DNA from: RYN-230 sp963782185 | Lineage (GTDB): Bacteria > Actinomycetota > Actinomycetes > Streptosporangiales > Streptosporangiaceae | Length of the DNA stretch: 64,000 nucleotides | Direction of reading: 5' to 3' | NCBI GenBank assembly: GCA_963782185.1 | Contig: CAWAJB010000012.1 | Span: 50,765 to 114,764 of the forward strand | Part shown: positions 1 through 7,477 of the stretch, piece after piece | How positions within the stretch are numbered: position 1 is the first letter of the stretch | Layout: every line of letters starts with the position of its first letter | The notes under the pieces: generated by a model | Told to the model about the DNA's origin: nothing | What the model saw: the letters and a program-made list of their open reading frames with translations, nothing else | The model's database searches: none | Translations under genes and position numbers: made by a program

Positions 1-109
1 TCCCGACTCATGTTCGGAGGGTAGCCTGCTCCGGACCGGTTCGCTGCATTCCCTGCGGCAAGAAGTGTCTCCCGGCCCTGTTTCCGGTGTATCCCCAGAT
101 CAGGGAGGT

Positions 110-1417
110 CTAGGAGCCCAGGACCTGTTCCAGGTAGGGATTGCCGAACCGGCGGGCCGGGTCGAGTTCGTCCCGCAGTGTGACGAAATCTGCGAACCGG
201 GGATAGCTGCCGCGCAGGTATCCCGCGCCGCGGGTATGCATCTTGCCCCAGTGCGGGCGCCCGCCCAGGCCCGTCATCACCGCCTCCACCTCGCGGAAGT
301 ACTCCTCGTGCGGTGTGGTGTGGAAGACGTGGATGGCGATATAGGCGGTGCTCCGGCCGTAAGCGGTGGACAGCCAGACATCATCGCCCGGCGCGACCCG
401 GACCTCGATCGGGAAGCTGATCCGCCAGTCGTGCCGGGCGAACAGGCCGCGGATCGCGGTGAGCGCCTCGGCCAGGTGCTCGCGGGGGATCGCGTATTCC
501 TGCTCCTTGAACCGCACCCGCCGGGGGCTGGTAAAGACCCGGTAGGCGGCGTCCGTGTAGGTGCGCGCGCTGAGCGCCTTCCCGGCGATCCCGTTGATGG
601 CCGGGATGACGGCGGGATAGCGCTGGCCGAGACGGCAGGTGGCGCCGAAGAGCGTGTTGGAGAGGAACTCGTCGTCAAGCTGATGGCGCCACCGGGACAG
701 TGGCCGGGCCGGGCCGTCAGTGCGGTTGTTCCGCTTGGTGAGGCAGCCGTCCGTGTGCGGGAACCAGTAGAACTCGAAATGCTCGTTGTCGCTGGTGAGT
801 TCGTCCAGCCGGGCGATGACCTCGGCCCAGGTCATCGGTTCCTCGCGCGCGGTGAGCAGGAAGGCCGGGACCACCCGCAAGGTCACCGCGGTCAGCACCC
901 CGAGCGCGCCCAGGCCGATCCGGGCCGCCTGGAACAGGTCAGCCTCGTGGTCCGCGGAGCACGACACGATGCTGCCGTCGGCGAGCACCATCTCCAGCGC
1001 GGTCACCTGGGCGGCGATCCCGCCCAGATCCCGGCCGGTGCCGTGGGTGCCGGTCTGGATCGCCCCGGCGACCGTCTGCTCCTGGATGTCCCCCATGTTC
1101 GCCAGGGCCAGTCCGTGGGCGTAAAGGTGCTCGTTGAGGTCCCGGAGCCGGCAGCCAGCCTCGACCGTGATCTCCCCGGCCGCCGGGTCCACGGTCCGGA
1201 CGGCGCGCAGCCCGCCCGGGCGCAGCATCACCCCGGTGGTCACCGCGACGGGGGTAAAGGAGTGACCGGATCCCGTCATCCGCACGCTCAGCCCGTCCAG
1301 TGCGGCCAGCGTGATCGCCTCGGCGACCTCCCCGGCGGAACGCGGCGTGCTCACCCGCGCCGGCGTGGCGGCCTGATTGCCCGCCCAGTTCTGCCAGCGG
1401 GGTGCGGCGAGGACCAT
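110..1417 (-). CDS. FAD-linked D-arabinono-1,4-lactone oxidase family protein
   Basis: A 435-residue oxidase of the sugar-lactone/alditol oxidase family, which uses FAD to oxidise sugar lactones or polyols with oxygen or another acceptor. The N-terminal half is a PCMH-type FAD-binding domain. The motif TGSGHSFTP carries His52, the residue that binds FAD covalently in alditol oxidase. The C-terminal half is an ALO domain ending in HWGK (about residue 389), the family signature. There is no signal peptide, so it should be cytosolic. It is transcribed away from the transglycosylase gene, and the ~200 bp between them must hold both promoters. Family is clear; substrate (gulono-lactone, xylitol or other) cannot be read from the sequence. 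Confidence 0.88.
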   Translation of the reverse strand: MVLAAPRWQNWAGNQAATPARVSTPRSAGEVAEAITLAALDGLSVRMTGSGHSFTPVAVTTGVMLRPGGLRAVRTVDPAAGEITVEAGCRLRDLNEHLYAHGLALANMGDIQEQTVAGAIQTGTHGTGRDLGGIAAQVTALEMVLADGSIVSCSADHEADLFQAARIGLGALGVLTAVTLRVVPAFLLTAREEPMTWAEVIARLDELTSDNEHFEFYWFPHTDGCLTKRNNRTDGPARPLSRWRHQLDDEFLSNTLFGATCRLGQRYPAVIPAINGIAGKALSARTYTDAAYRVFTSPRRVRFKEQEYAIPREHLAEALTAIRGLFARHDWRISFPIEVRVAPGDDVWLSTAYGRSTAYIAIHVFHTTPHEEYFREVEAVMTGLGGRPHWGKMHTRGAGYLRGSYPRFADFVTLRDELDPARRFGNPYLEQVLGS

Positions 1418-1626
1418 GCCCGGACCTTATCCGAGCGACGCCCGGCCCGGGCGTGCAGCAGTCCCCGGTAACGGCGGGGAGCCAGGGGCAGCAGGGACCT
1501 GGGAGCCAGACCAGAAGCCCCATAAGTTATCTCTTACCGCAAAGCCGCAGTCGCGTACCTTTTTCCGGCTCCGGGGGTGGCCGGTCTTCAGCTGGCCCGG
1601 GAGCGGCTTATAGGGTTGTGGACGTA

Positions 1627-2763
1627 ATGAGACGCCTGCCACGGTGCACAGCGCCGTCAACTGCCAGAAGGCCCGCGAGGCGGGCTCTGGCGTCCAGCGG
1701 GGCGGTCGTTCTCCTGCTGGCGGGCTCCACGGCTATGCGTCCCGCGCCCCCGGGGGCCGACCCGGCCGTCACGGCGTCCCCCACCTCGTCCGCCCCGGCC
1801 AGTGCGACCAGCAGCTTCCACAAGATCATTTCGCCGGACCTGCTTGTGATCGAGCCGTCGGGCCTGTCCGCCCGGCAGCTGGCGAAGCTGTCCGCCACGG
1901 CCGGGGTCCGCCAGGTGATCACCGCGGACGGCGCCGCGATCAAGCTCAACGGGCACCGGGTCAACGTCCTCGGCGTGAACCCGGGCCAGTTCCGGTCCTG
2001 GACCCCGCTCGCCACCGCGACGGATCAGCGCCTGTGGGCGGCGCTCGGCCGGGGCCGCTTCGTGACCTCGGACACGCTCGCCGGCCGGCGCAAACTGCAC
2101 CTGGGCACGAAGTACATGATCAGCGGGGCCCGGCAGGAGCAGCTGGCCTTCGGCGGATCGGCGCCCCTGGGCATCTCCGATATCGACGCCCTGGTCAGCA
2201 ACCGGGCCTCAGCACAGCTCGGCCTGGTGCCGCGGGTACTGGCCCTGGTCAGCGCGCCGCGGGTCAGCATGGCCCGGCTGATGAAGGCGGTCCGCGCCAT
2301 CACGGGCCAGTCCGCCGGCCTGGCCAGCCTGCGGCCCGCGCAGCAGCGGCTCCCGGTGGACCCGTCGGCGGGCGGCGCGCATCCCGCCAACTACCTGCAG
2401 CTGTTCCGGGCGTCGGCCGCCCGCTACTGCCCCGGCCTGTCCTGGACGGTGCTGGCCGCTATCGGGCAGATCGAGAGCGGTGACGGCAGGAATATGGGGC
2501 CGTCCAGCGCCGGGGCGCTCGGCCCTATGCAGTTCCTGCCCTCGACCTGGCGGGAATGGGGGATCACGGCGTTCGGTCAGAGCGGGCCGCCGGACATCAT
2601 GAACGCACTGGACGCGGTTCCCGCGGCTGCCCGGCTGCTGTGCGCGGCGGGGGCGGGATCAGCCGGCGGGCTGCGCGGAGCGGTGTTCGCCTACAACCAC
2701 GCCACCTGGTACGTCAACGAGGTGCTGGCGCTGGCCCAGGAGTACGCCCGCGACTACGGCTGA
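1627..2763 (+). CDS. Secreted or membrane-anchored lytic transglycosylase
   Basis: About 378 residues from the ATG at 1627. A GTG three codons upstream (1618) is an alternative; more distant starts would run into the divergent oxidase gene. An Arg-rich N-terminus is followed by a hydrophobic stretch (residues ~20-36), a signal peptide or anchor. A Ser/Thr/Pro/Ala linker and a region of unknown fold follow. The C-terminal SLT-type domain begins near residue 270. It has the catalytic Glu283 in IGQIESG and the GALGPMQFLPSTW motif of peptidoglycan lytic transglycosylases, plus the FAYNHATWYV segment. It probably cleaves the glycan backbone of peptidoglycan outside the membrane. Confidence 0.85.
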   Translation: MRRLPRCTAPSTARRPARRALASSGAVVLLLAGSTAMRPAPPGADPAVTASPTSSAPASATSSFHKIISPDLLVIEPSGLSARQLAKLSATAGVRQVITADGAAIKLNGHRVNVLGVNPGQFRSWTPLATATDQRLWAALGRGRFVTSDTLAGRRKLHLGTKYMISGARQEQLAFGGSAPLGISDIDALVSNRASAQLGLVPRVLALVSAPRVSMARLMKAVRAITGQSAGLASLRPAQQRLPVDPSAGGAHPANYLQLFRASAARYCPGLSWTVLAAIGQIESGDGRNMGPSSAGALGPMQFLPSTWREWGITAFGQSGPPDIMNALDAVPAAARLLCAAGAGSAGGLRGAVFAYNHATWYVNEVLALAQEYARDYG

Positions 2764-2784
2764 CCCGGGCGCCCGGGGCCACTC

Positions 2785-2882
2785 GGGGCTGGGGACCGCC
2801 CCCCAGGGCCCAGGGCTGGGACCGCCGCTCAGGGCTGGTGAGCGCCGCCCAGGGCTGGGGACCGCCTCTCAGGGCGGGTGAG
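2785..2882. repeat. Degenerate short tandem repeat, intergenic
   Basis: Four imperfect copies of a ~24-30 bp unit built around AGGGCTGGGGACCGCC / AGGGCTGGTGAGC fill the gap between the transglycosylase stop and the ferrochelatase upstream region. No coding or hairpin function is evident. Confidence 0.6.
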
Positions 2883-2982
2883 CGGGGCCGTCCGCGGCCG
2901 ACGGCGCTGTCCGTGCCGCCGCCCAGCGTCACCCTGCCATTCATGGGGACTGGCTGGAGGCGGGGACTGGTTGGATAGAGAC

Positions 2983-4152
2983 ATGGCGGATTACGACGCG
3001 TTCCTGCTGGTGTCCTTCGGCGGCCCTGAGGGCCCGGCCGATGTGATGCCGTTCCTGCAGAACGTGACCCGGGGCCGCGGCATCCCCCCCGAGCGGCTGG
3101 AAGCGGTGGCCGAGCACTACGACGCGGTGGGCGGGGTCAGCCCCATCAACCAGCAGTGCCGGGATCTGATCACCGCGATCGGCAAGGATTTCGCCGCTGC
3201 CGGGGTGGACCTGCCGATTTACTGGGGGAACCGGAACTGGGACCCCTACCTGACGGGGACCGTCGCCGAGATGGCGGCCGCCGGGGTCCGCCGGGCGCTG
3301 GCCTTCGTCACCTCGGCCTACGGGTCCTATTCCAGCTGCCGGCAGTACCTGGACGACATCGAGCGGGCTCGGGCCGGGGCTGGCCCGGACGCTCCCCAGA
3401 TCGACAAGATCCGGCACTTCTTCAGCCATCCCGGTTTCATCGAGCCGTTCGCGGACGCGACGCGGCGGGCCATCGGGTCGCTGCCGCCCGGGGCCCGCCA
3501 GGGCGTCCCCCTCGTGTTCACCGCGCACAGCGTCCCGGAAGCCATGGCCGCGGCCAGCGGGCCCCCGCCCGGTGGCCGTTACCCGGCGCAGCTGGCCGAG
3601 GCGGCCAGGCTCATCGCGGAGCGCGTCAACGGGGTGGCGGACCCGGCTCGGAAGACCCCGGCCGCAGAGGCCCCGGCAGGAGTGGCCCCGACAGGAGAGG
3701 CCCCGGCAGGAGAGGCCTCAGCAGGAAAGGCCTCAGCAGGAAAGGCCCCGGGCGGGCATCCCTGGCGGCTGGTCTACCAGAGCCGCAGCGGGGCGCCCTC
3801 GCAGCCCTGGCTCGGCCCTGACGTGCGTGACTACCTGGAGGAACTGGCCCGGGACGGGGCGCCGGGCGCGGTCCTGGTCCCGGTCGGCTTCATCTCCGAC
3901 CACATGGAGGTCGTGCACGACCTGGACGTCGAGGCGGCCGGGGTCGCCCGGCGGCTCGGGCTGCCCCTGGCCCGGGCGGCCACCCCCGGTACCGACCCGC
4001 GCTTCGTGTCGATGATCACCGCCCTGGTCAGCGAACGGCGCGGCAGCCAGCTTGCCCCGGCCGCGCTGGGCTCCCCGGGCTGTGGCTCGGCCGACTGCTG
4101 CCGCCCGGCTGCCCCGGGCGGCCGGCCCGGCCCCGCGGCGGCGGCCTCATGA
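2983..4152 (+). CDS. cpfC: Ferrochelatase (coproporphyrin-type), actinobacterial Fe-S form
   Basis: A 389-residue class I ferrochelatase, inserting Fe2+ into the porphyrin late in heme synthesis; actinobacteria use coproporphyrin III. I chose the ATG at 2983 because the protein then begins with the family start MADYDAFLLVSFGGPEGP. Catalytic His (~182) lies in FTAHSVP and the metal-site Glu (~309) in SDHMEVVHDLD. The cysteine in SYSSCRQY and the C-terminal group CGSADCC match the ligand pattern of the [2Fe-2S] cluster in actinobacterial enzymes. Unusually, residues ~227-256 are six near-identical pentapeptides (A-G-E/K-A-P/S) inserted between the catalytic His and Glu regions. The stop overlaps the first of five tandem ATGA motifs before the next gene. 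Confidence 0.92.
   Translation: MADYDAFLLVSFGGPEGPADVMPFLQNVTRGRGIPPERLEAVAEHYDAVGGVSPINQQCRDLITAIGKDFAAAGVDLPIYWGNRNWDPYLTGTVAEMAAAGVRRALAFVTSAYGSYSSCRQYLDDIERARAGAGPDAPQIDKIRHFFSHPGFIEPFADATRRAIGSLPPGARQGVPLVFTAHSVPEAMAAASGPPPGGRYPAQLAEAARLIAERVNGVADPARKTPAAEAPAGVAPTGEAPAGEASAGKASAGKAPGGHPWRLVYQSRSGAPSQPWLGPDVRDYLEELARDGAPGAVLVPVGFISDHMEVVHDLDVEAAGVARRLGLPLARAATPGTDPRFVSMITALVSERRGSQLAPAALGSPGCGSADCCRPAAPGGRPGPAAAAS
3661..3750 (+). repeat. In-frame 15-bp tandem repeat inside ferrochelatase
   Basis: Six consecutive 15-bp units of the form GCAGGAGAGGCCCCG run exactly in frame, each encoding one pentapeptide of the A-G-E-A-P type. Copies differ by one to three bases. This is typical slippage-grown minisatellite structure within a coding sequence. 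Confidence 0.9.
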
Positions 4153-4205
4153 GGGGGCCTCATGAGGGGCCTCATGAGGGGGGCGTCATGAGGGGGCCGT
4201 CATGA
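4147..4205 (+). repeat. Five tandem TCATGA boxes at a translation start
   Basis: CATGA recurs with ATG at 4149, 4162, 4174, 4188 and 4202, separated by GGGG-rich Shine-Dalgarno-like tracts. The first ATGA overlaps the ferrochelatase stop and the last is the start of the next gene. The copies are 12-14 bp apart and lie in different frames. This looks like repeat expansion of a coupled stop-start junction. Confidence 0.75.
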
Positions 4206-5065
4206 ACGGCGCCGAGGCCGGCCTGCCGGACCCGGAGGCCTTGCTCACGCTGGCCCGGTCGGCCGCCCATGCGGCGGCCGGGATGCTGGCCGCCCGCCGC
4301 CCGGCCGGCCCTCAGGGCCGCCCGGAGGTGGCCAGCACCAAGTCCAGCCCCACCGACGTGGTCACCGAGATGGACCGCGCGGCCGAGGTGATGATCGCGG
4401 AGCGGATCCGGGCGGAACGCCCTGGCGACGCCATCCTCGGCGAGGAGGGGGGCGAATCCGGCCACGGCCGGGTCCGCTGGATCGTCGATCCGCTGGACGG
4501 AACCGTCAACTACCTGTACGGGCTGCCGGACTGGGCGGTGAGCATCGCCGCTGAGGTGGACGGCGCGGTCGTCGCCGGGGTAGTGGCGGTCCCGAGGCAC
4601 CGTGAGGTATTCACCGCGGTGGCCGGCCAGGGCAGCTGGCTGCATTCCGGCGAGGGTCCGGCCGTCCCCTTGCGGTGCAACGACGGGGTTCCGCTCCGCC
4701 AGGCGCTGGTTTCCACCGGCTTCGGGTATGCGCGGGCCCGGCGGGTGGTGCAGGGAGAGGTTGTGGCGGTCGTGCTGCCGCAGGTCCGCGACATCCGCCG
4801 GGCCGGCTCCTGTGCGGTGGATCTCTGCTCGGTCGCCACCGGCCGGGTCGACGCCTACTACGAGCGGGGCGTCAACTACTGGGACTGGGCCGCGGGAGGC
4901 CTGATCGCGGCCGAGGCGGGCGCCCGGATAGGCGGGCTGGACGGCCGGCCGCCCAGCCCGGACATGACCATCGCGGCCGGGCCAGGCCTGTTCCGGGAGC
5001 TGCACGACCTGCTGCGCACCCTCGATCCGGAGCGGGACGCCGAGGAGGCCGGCGCCGCAGACTGA
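4202..5065 (+). CDS. Inositol monophosphatase family protein
   Basis: A 287-residue Mg-dependent sugar-phosphate phosphatase of the inositol monophosphatase/SuhB family. It has all three metal-site signatures in order: GEEGG (residues ~80-84), WIVDPLDGTVNY (~97-108) and WDWAAGG (~224-230). Candidate roles are inositol-1-phosphate dephosphorylation (mycothiol or phosphatidylinositol supply) or histidinol-phosphate or related sugar-phosphate hydrolysis; the sequence does not decide. It follows ferrochelatase by ~50 bp made of tandem ATGA boxes and is probably co-transcribed with it. Its start is the last of those ATGs, preceded by GAGGGGGCCGTC. Confidence 0.88.
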   Translation: MNGAEAGLPDPEALLTLARSAAHAAAGMLAARRPAGPQGRPEVASTKSSPTDVVTEMDRAAEVMIAERIRAERPGDAILGEEGGESGHGRVRWIVDPLDGTVNYLYGLPDWAVSIAAEVDGAVVAGVVAVPRHREVFTAVAGQGSWLHSGEGPAVPLRCNDGVPLRQALVSTGFGYARARRVVQGEVVAVVLPQVRDIRRAGSCAVDLCSVATGRVDAYYERGVNYWDWAAGGLIAAEAGARIGGLDGRPPSPDMTIAAGPGLFRELHDLLRTLDPERDAEEAGAAD

Positions 5066-5078
5066 CGGGCGGGCCGGC

Positions 5079-6376
5079 TCAGGGGCCGGTCTTGGTGAGT
5101 ACCCCGGCCGGGCTCGGTGCATCGCTGCGGCGGAACTTGAACGCCAGCAACGTGGTGCTCTGCGGGCTGAGCACCACCACCCCGCTGTCGCAGCTCTGCT
5201 GGCCCTTCGTGATGCCCTGATCCAGGGTGAACGTGCCGGCCAGCACCGAGACCAGCTTGAGGCGGCCCGAGCAGCCGAGCTGCGGGTAGGAGATGGTCCC
5301 GGCCGGGCGGCCCTGGGCCAGGCTGATCCGGACGGTCACCGCGAGCGCCGGGTCGGTCTGCCGGACGGTGCCGGTCCAGGTGCCCGCCAGGGCGGCGGGG
5401 ATCTTCGGGGTCGCCCGGGGCGCCGCGGACGACGTGTGCGCCGATGCGGTGGTGCGATCCGACGCGACCGGGCGGGCCGTGGTCGGCAGGCCCTTGTGAT
5501 GCGTGGCGATCAGTATGGCGGCCACCACGATGATCGCGACGCAGGCCACGCAGCCCGCGGCCCAGGCAACGCGGCGGGACGGGGATACGGGCAGCATCTC
5601 GGCCGGGCCGGCGGAGTCCGCGGCGACCAGGCCGCGTCCCGCGGCCCTGGCCCGCCGGGTACCCTCGGCGAGGAGCCCGGCCGCCGGATCGCCCCGGCCG
5701 AGCAGCGCGGTGACCAGGCTCCGGGCCGGGGCCGGCTGGCCGGATCCGGTGACAGGCAGGCGGATACCGTGCTGCGCAGCGGCTCGGGCAGGCTGGCGAC
5801 CTCGGGGCGTCCCGCAGCGAACAGGATGGTCTGGGCCCAGGCGAGCAGGTCCGCCGAGGGGGTCGCGGGACCGTACGGCGGCGTGGTGGCGAAGTGGACG
5901 ACCCGCGGGCCTTCCGCGCCGAGCACCACATGATCAGGCCCGAAATCCCCGTGGACCAGGCCGGCCTGGTGGATCGAGGTGAGCCCGGTGGCCGTGCCGA
6001 TGGCCAGCGCAGCCAGCACCGGGCCCTCCAGCGGCCCTTCGGCCGCGACGGTCTCGGCCAGGGACGGGCCTTCGATGAACTCACTGACCAGGAAGGGCTG
6101 ATCGCTGTCGAACCCGGCGTCCAGGATCCGGGCGGCACAGAACGGCGCAACTCGCCGGGCCGCCGTGGCCTCGGCGGTGAAACGGTCCCGGGACGCCGAG
6201 TCGGGGGCCGCCGTCCGGCCGAGCAGGGTCACCGCGACCTGGGTCCCGTCCGGAAGGCGGGACAGGAAGATCCCGGCCGAGTTCGGGTCATCCCGGCTGT
6301 CCGCTATCCGGCCGGACAGCCGGTAACGGCCGACCCGCCGGAGATCATCGGGCCGCAGAGACGTGACGAGGGGCAT
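5079..6376 (-). pseudogene. Membrane Ser/Thr pseudokinase with a -1 frameshift
   Basis: Two frames together encode a ~432-residue receptor-type protein kinase. The upstream frame starts at 6376 and gives a kinase-like domain. From about 5726 the downstream frame continues a typical juxtamembrane segment (ARSLVTALLGRGDPAAGLL), then one membrane span (near 5515-5570) and a ~120-residue extracellular domain with one Cys pair, ending at 5079. Joining them needs one extra base in the GC run near 5724-5735. The kinase core is also degenerate: the ATP-binding Lys is Thr50 (VAVTLL) and DFG is HFA (161-163), although Asp144 in VHGDF remains. It is probably a pseudokinase scaffold whose gene is now broken, or an intact pseudokinase with a sequencing error. 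Confidence 0.72.
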
Positions 6377-6691
6377 GCGGCGGCTCCGCTGATCCTGCGG
6401 GGTGGGAATCAGTTTCGTACGATACGCACTCTTCCGTGCTTGGCGTGTGCGGATCGGGGGAAGTTACCGTCGCAAGCACGTGTTGGGAGCTTTGGGCCCG
6501 GCCCGGTCACCGCGGATCGGGGTCCTAGGTCGGTGAAGACACGGACACGACGCGCTATAGCCCGTACCCTCCGTGTGCGCGGCAGGCGGACGTGACAGAA
6601 TTCCCCGCCGGAATCGGGCACAAATCACGGCCTGCCGAGCGTTACAGACGCGCGACGAGGCGCATAACGAAGGAGGGGGTGGAGTACCCAG
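6377..6691. other. Divergent upstream region with an inverted repeat
   Basis: This 315-bp region lies between the pseudokinase and the DUF4193 gene. An 8-bp perfect inverted repeat, CGTGCTTG (6435-6442) and CAAGCACG (6473-6480), is separated by 30 bp. It could be a cis-regulatory site. A strong Shine-Dalgarno-like GAAGGAGGGGG lies just before 6692. I see no further gene. Confidence 0.4.
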
Positions 6692-6991
6692 ATGGCAACT
6701 GACTACGACAGCCCGCGTAAGACAGACGACGAGCTCACTGAAGACAGCCTGCAGGAGCTGCAGGCACGCCGGATGGACAAGTCTTCCAGCACGATCGACA
6801 TCGACCCAGATGATGTCGCGGAGTCGCTGGAACTGCCCGGAGCGGATCTGTCCAACGAGGAACTGTCGTTCCGAGTCATTCCGCGGCAGGCGGACGAGTT
6901 CACCTGCTCGCGGTGCTTCCTGGTGCATCACCGGAGTCAGCTGGCCGAGGACCGAAACGGCCAGCCGGTCTGCCGTGAGTGCGCGGCCTGA
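6692..6991 (+). CDS. DUF4193 family zinc-ribbon protein
   Basis: A 99-residue acidic protein of the actinobacterial DUF4193 family. It begins MATDYDSPRKTDDE, has the conserved middle segment ELPGADLSNEELSFRVIP and ends in a probable zinc ribbon with CSRC and CREC pairs. The family is near-universal in actinomycetes, but no biochemical role is established; the zinc knuckle suggests nucleic-acid or protein binding. The start is supported by the strong GGAGGGGG Shine-Dalgarno sequence. Confidence 0.9.
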   Translation: MATDYDSPRKTDDELTEDSLQELQARRMDKSSSTIDIDPDDVAESLELPGADLSNEELSFRVIPRQADEFTCSRCFLVHHRSQLAEDRNGQPVCRECAA

Positions 6992-7049
6992 GGATTTCAG
7001 GCCGCCCACTCAGGCGGGCTCCATGAGCCCGCATGGCACGAGCAAGCGT

Positions 7050-7148
7050 AGTGAGCAGGGTGCAGTGAGCAGGGTGCAGTGAGCAGGGTGCAGTGAGCAG
7101 GGTGCAGTGAGCAGGGTGCAGTGAGCAGGGTGCAGTGAGCAGGGGTGC
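7050..7148. repeat. 14-bp tandem repeat, seven copies
   Basis: Six perfect head-to-tail copies of AGTGAGCAGGGTGC occupy 7050-7133, followed by a seventh copy with one extra G. The array lies in the gene-free stretch 6992-7477, where I see no other element except the duplication at 7395-7465. No coding frame is maintained (14 is not a multiple of 3). Copy number is likely to vary between strains. Confidence 0.92.
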
Positions 7149-7394
7149 AGCCATCACGGGGGTAGCAAGCACGGGGCGGCAAGCAGGACGTGGAAGGCAA
7201 GGCATGGAGGCGGGGGGTTGGCAGCGGCCGCGACACGGCCCTTGGCTGGCTGATCACGGCACAGCCCGGGCTCCGCTGGCGCAGGGGCCATAATTCTGTA
7301 CTCCCGGGACGGCCGGCTGCCGCTGCTGGGTCACGCGGCCACGGCCAGCGCGATCCGCGGCATCTGGACATGGGGCCTGAGTAACGCGACCCTG

Positions 7395-7465
7395 CCCGGC
7401 CCCCCTCGGGAAACAGCCATACCCGGACACCGGCCCCCCTCGGGAAACCGGCCATACCGGGACAT
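7395..7465. repeat. ~36-bp direct duplication upstream of the amidohydrolase
   Basis: Two adjacent near-identical copies, 7395-7429 and 7430-7465, share the core CGGCCCCCCTCGGGAAAC followed by GCCATACC and GGACA. The second copy ends 12 bp before the ATG at 7478, so the duplication covers the leader and promoter-proximal region of that gene. Confidence 0.8.
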
Positions 7466-7477
7466 AGGATTCCGCGC

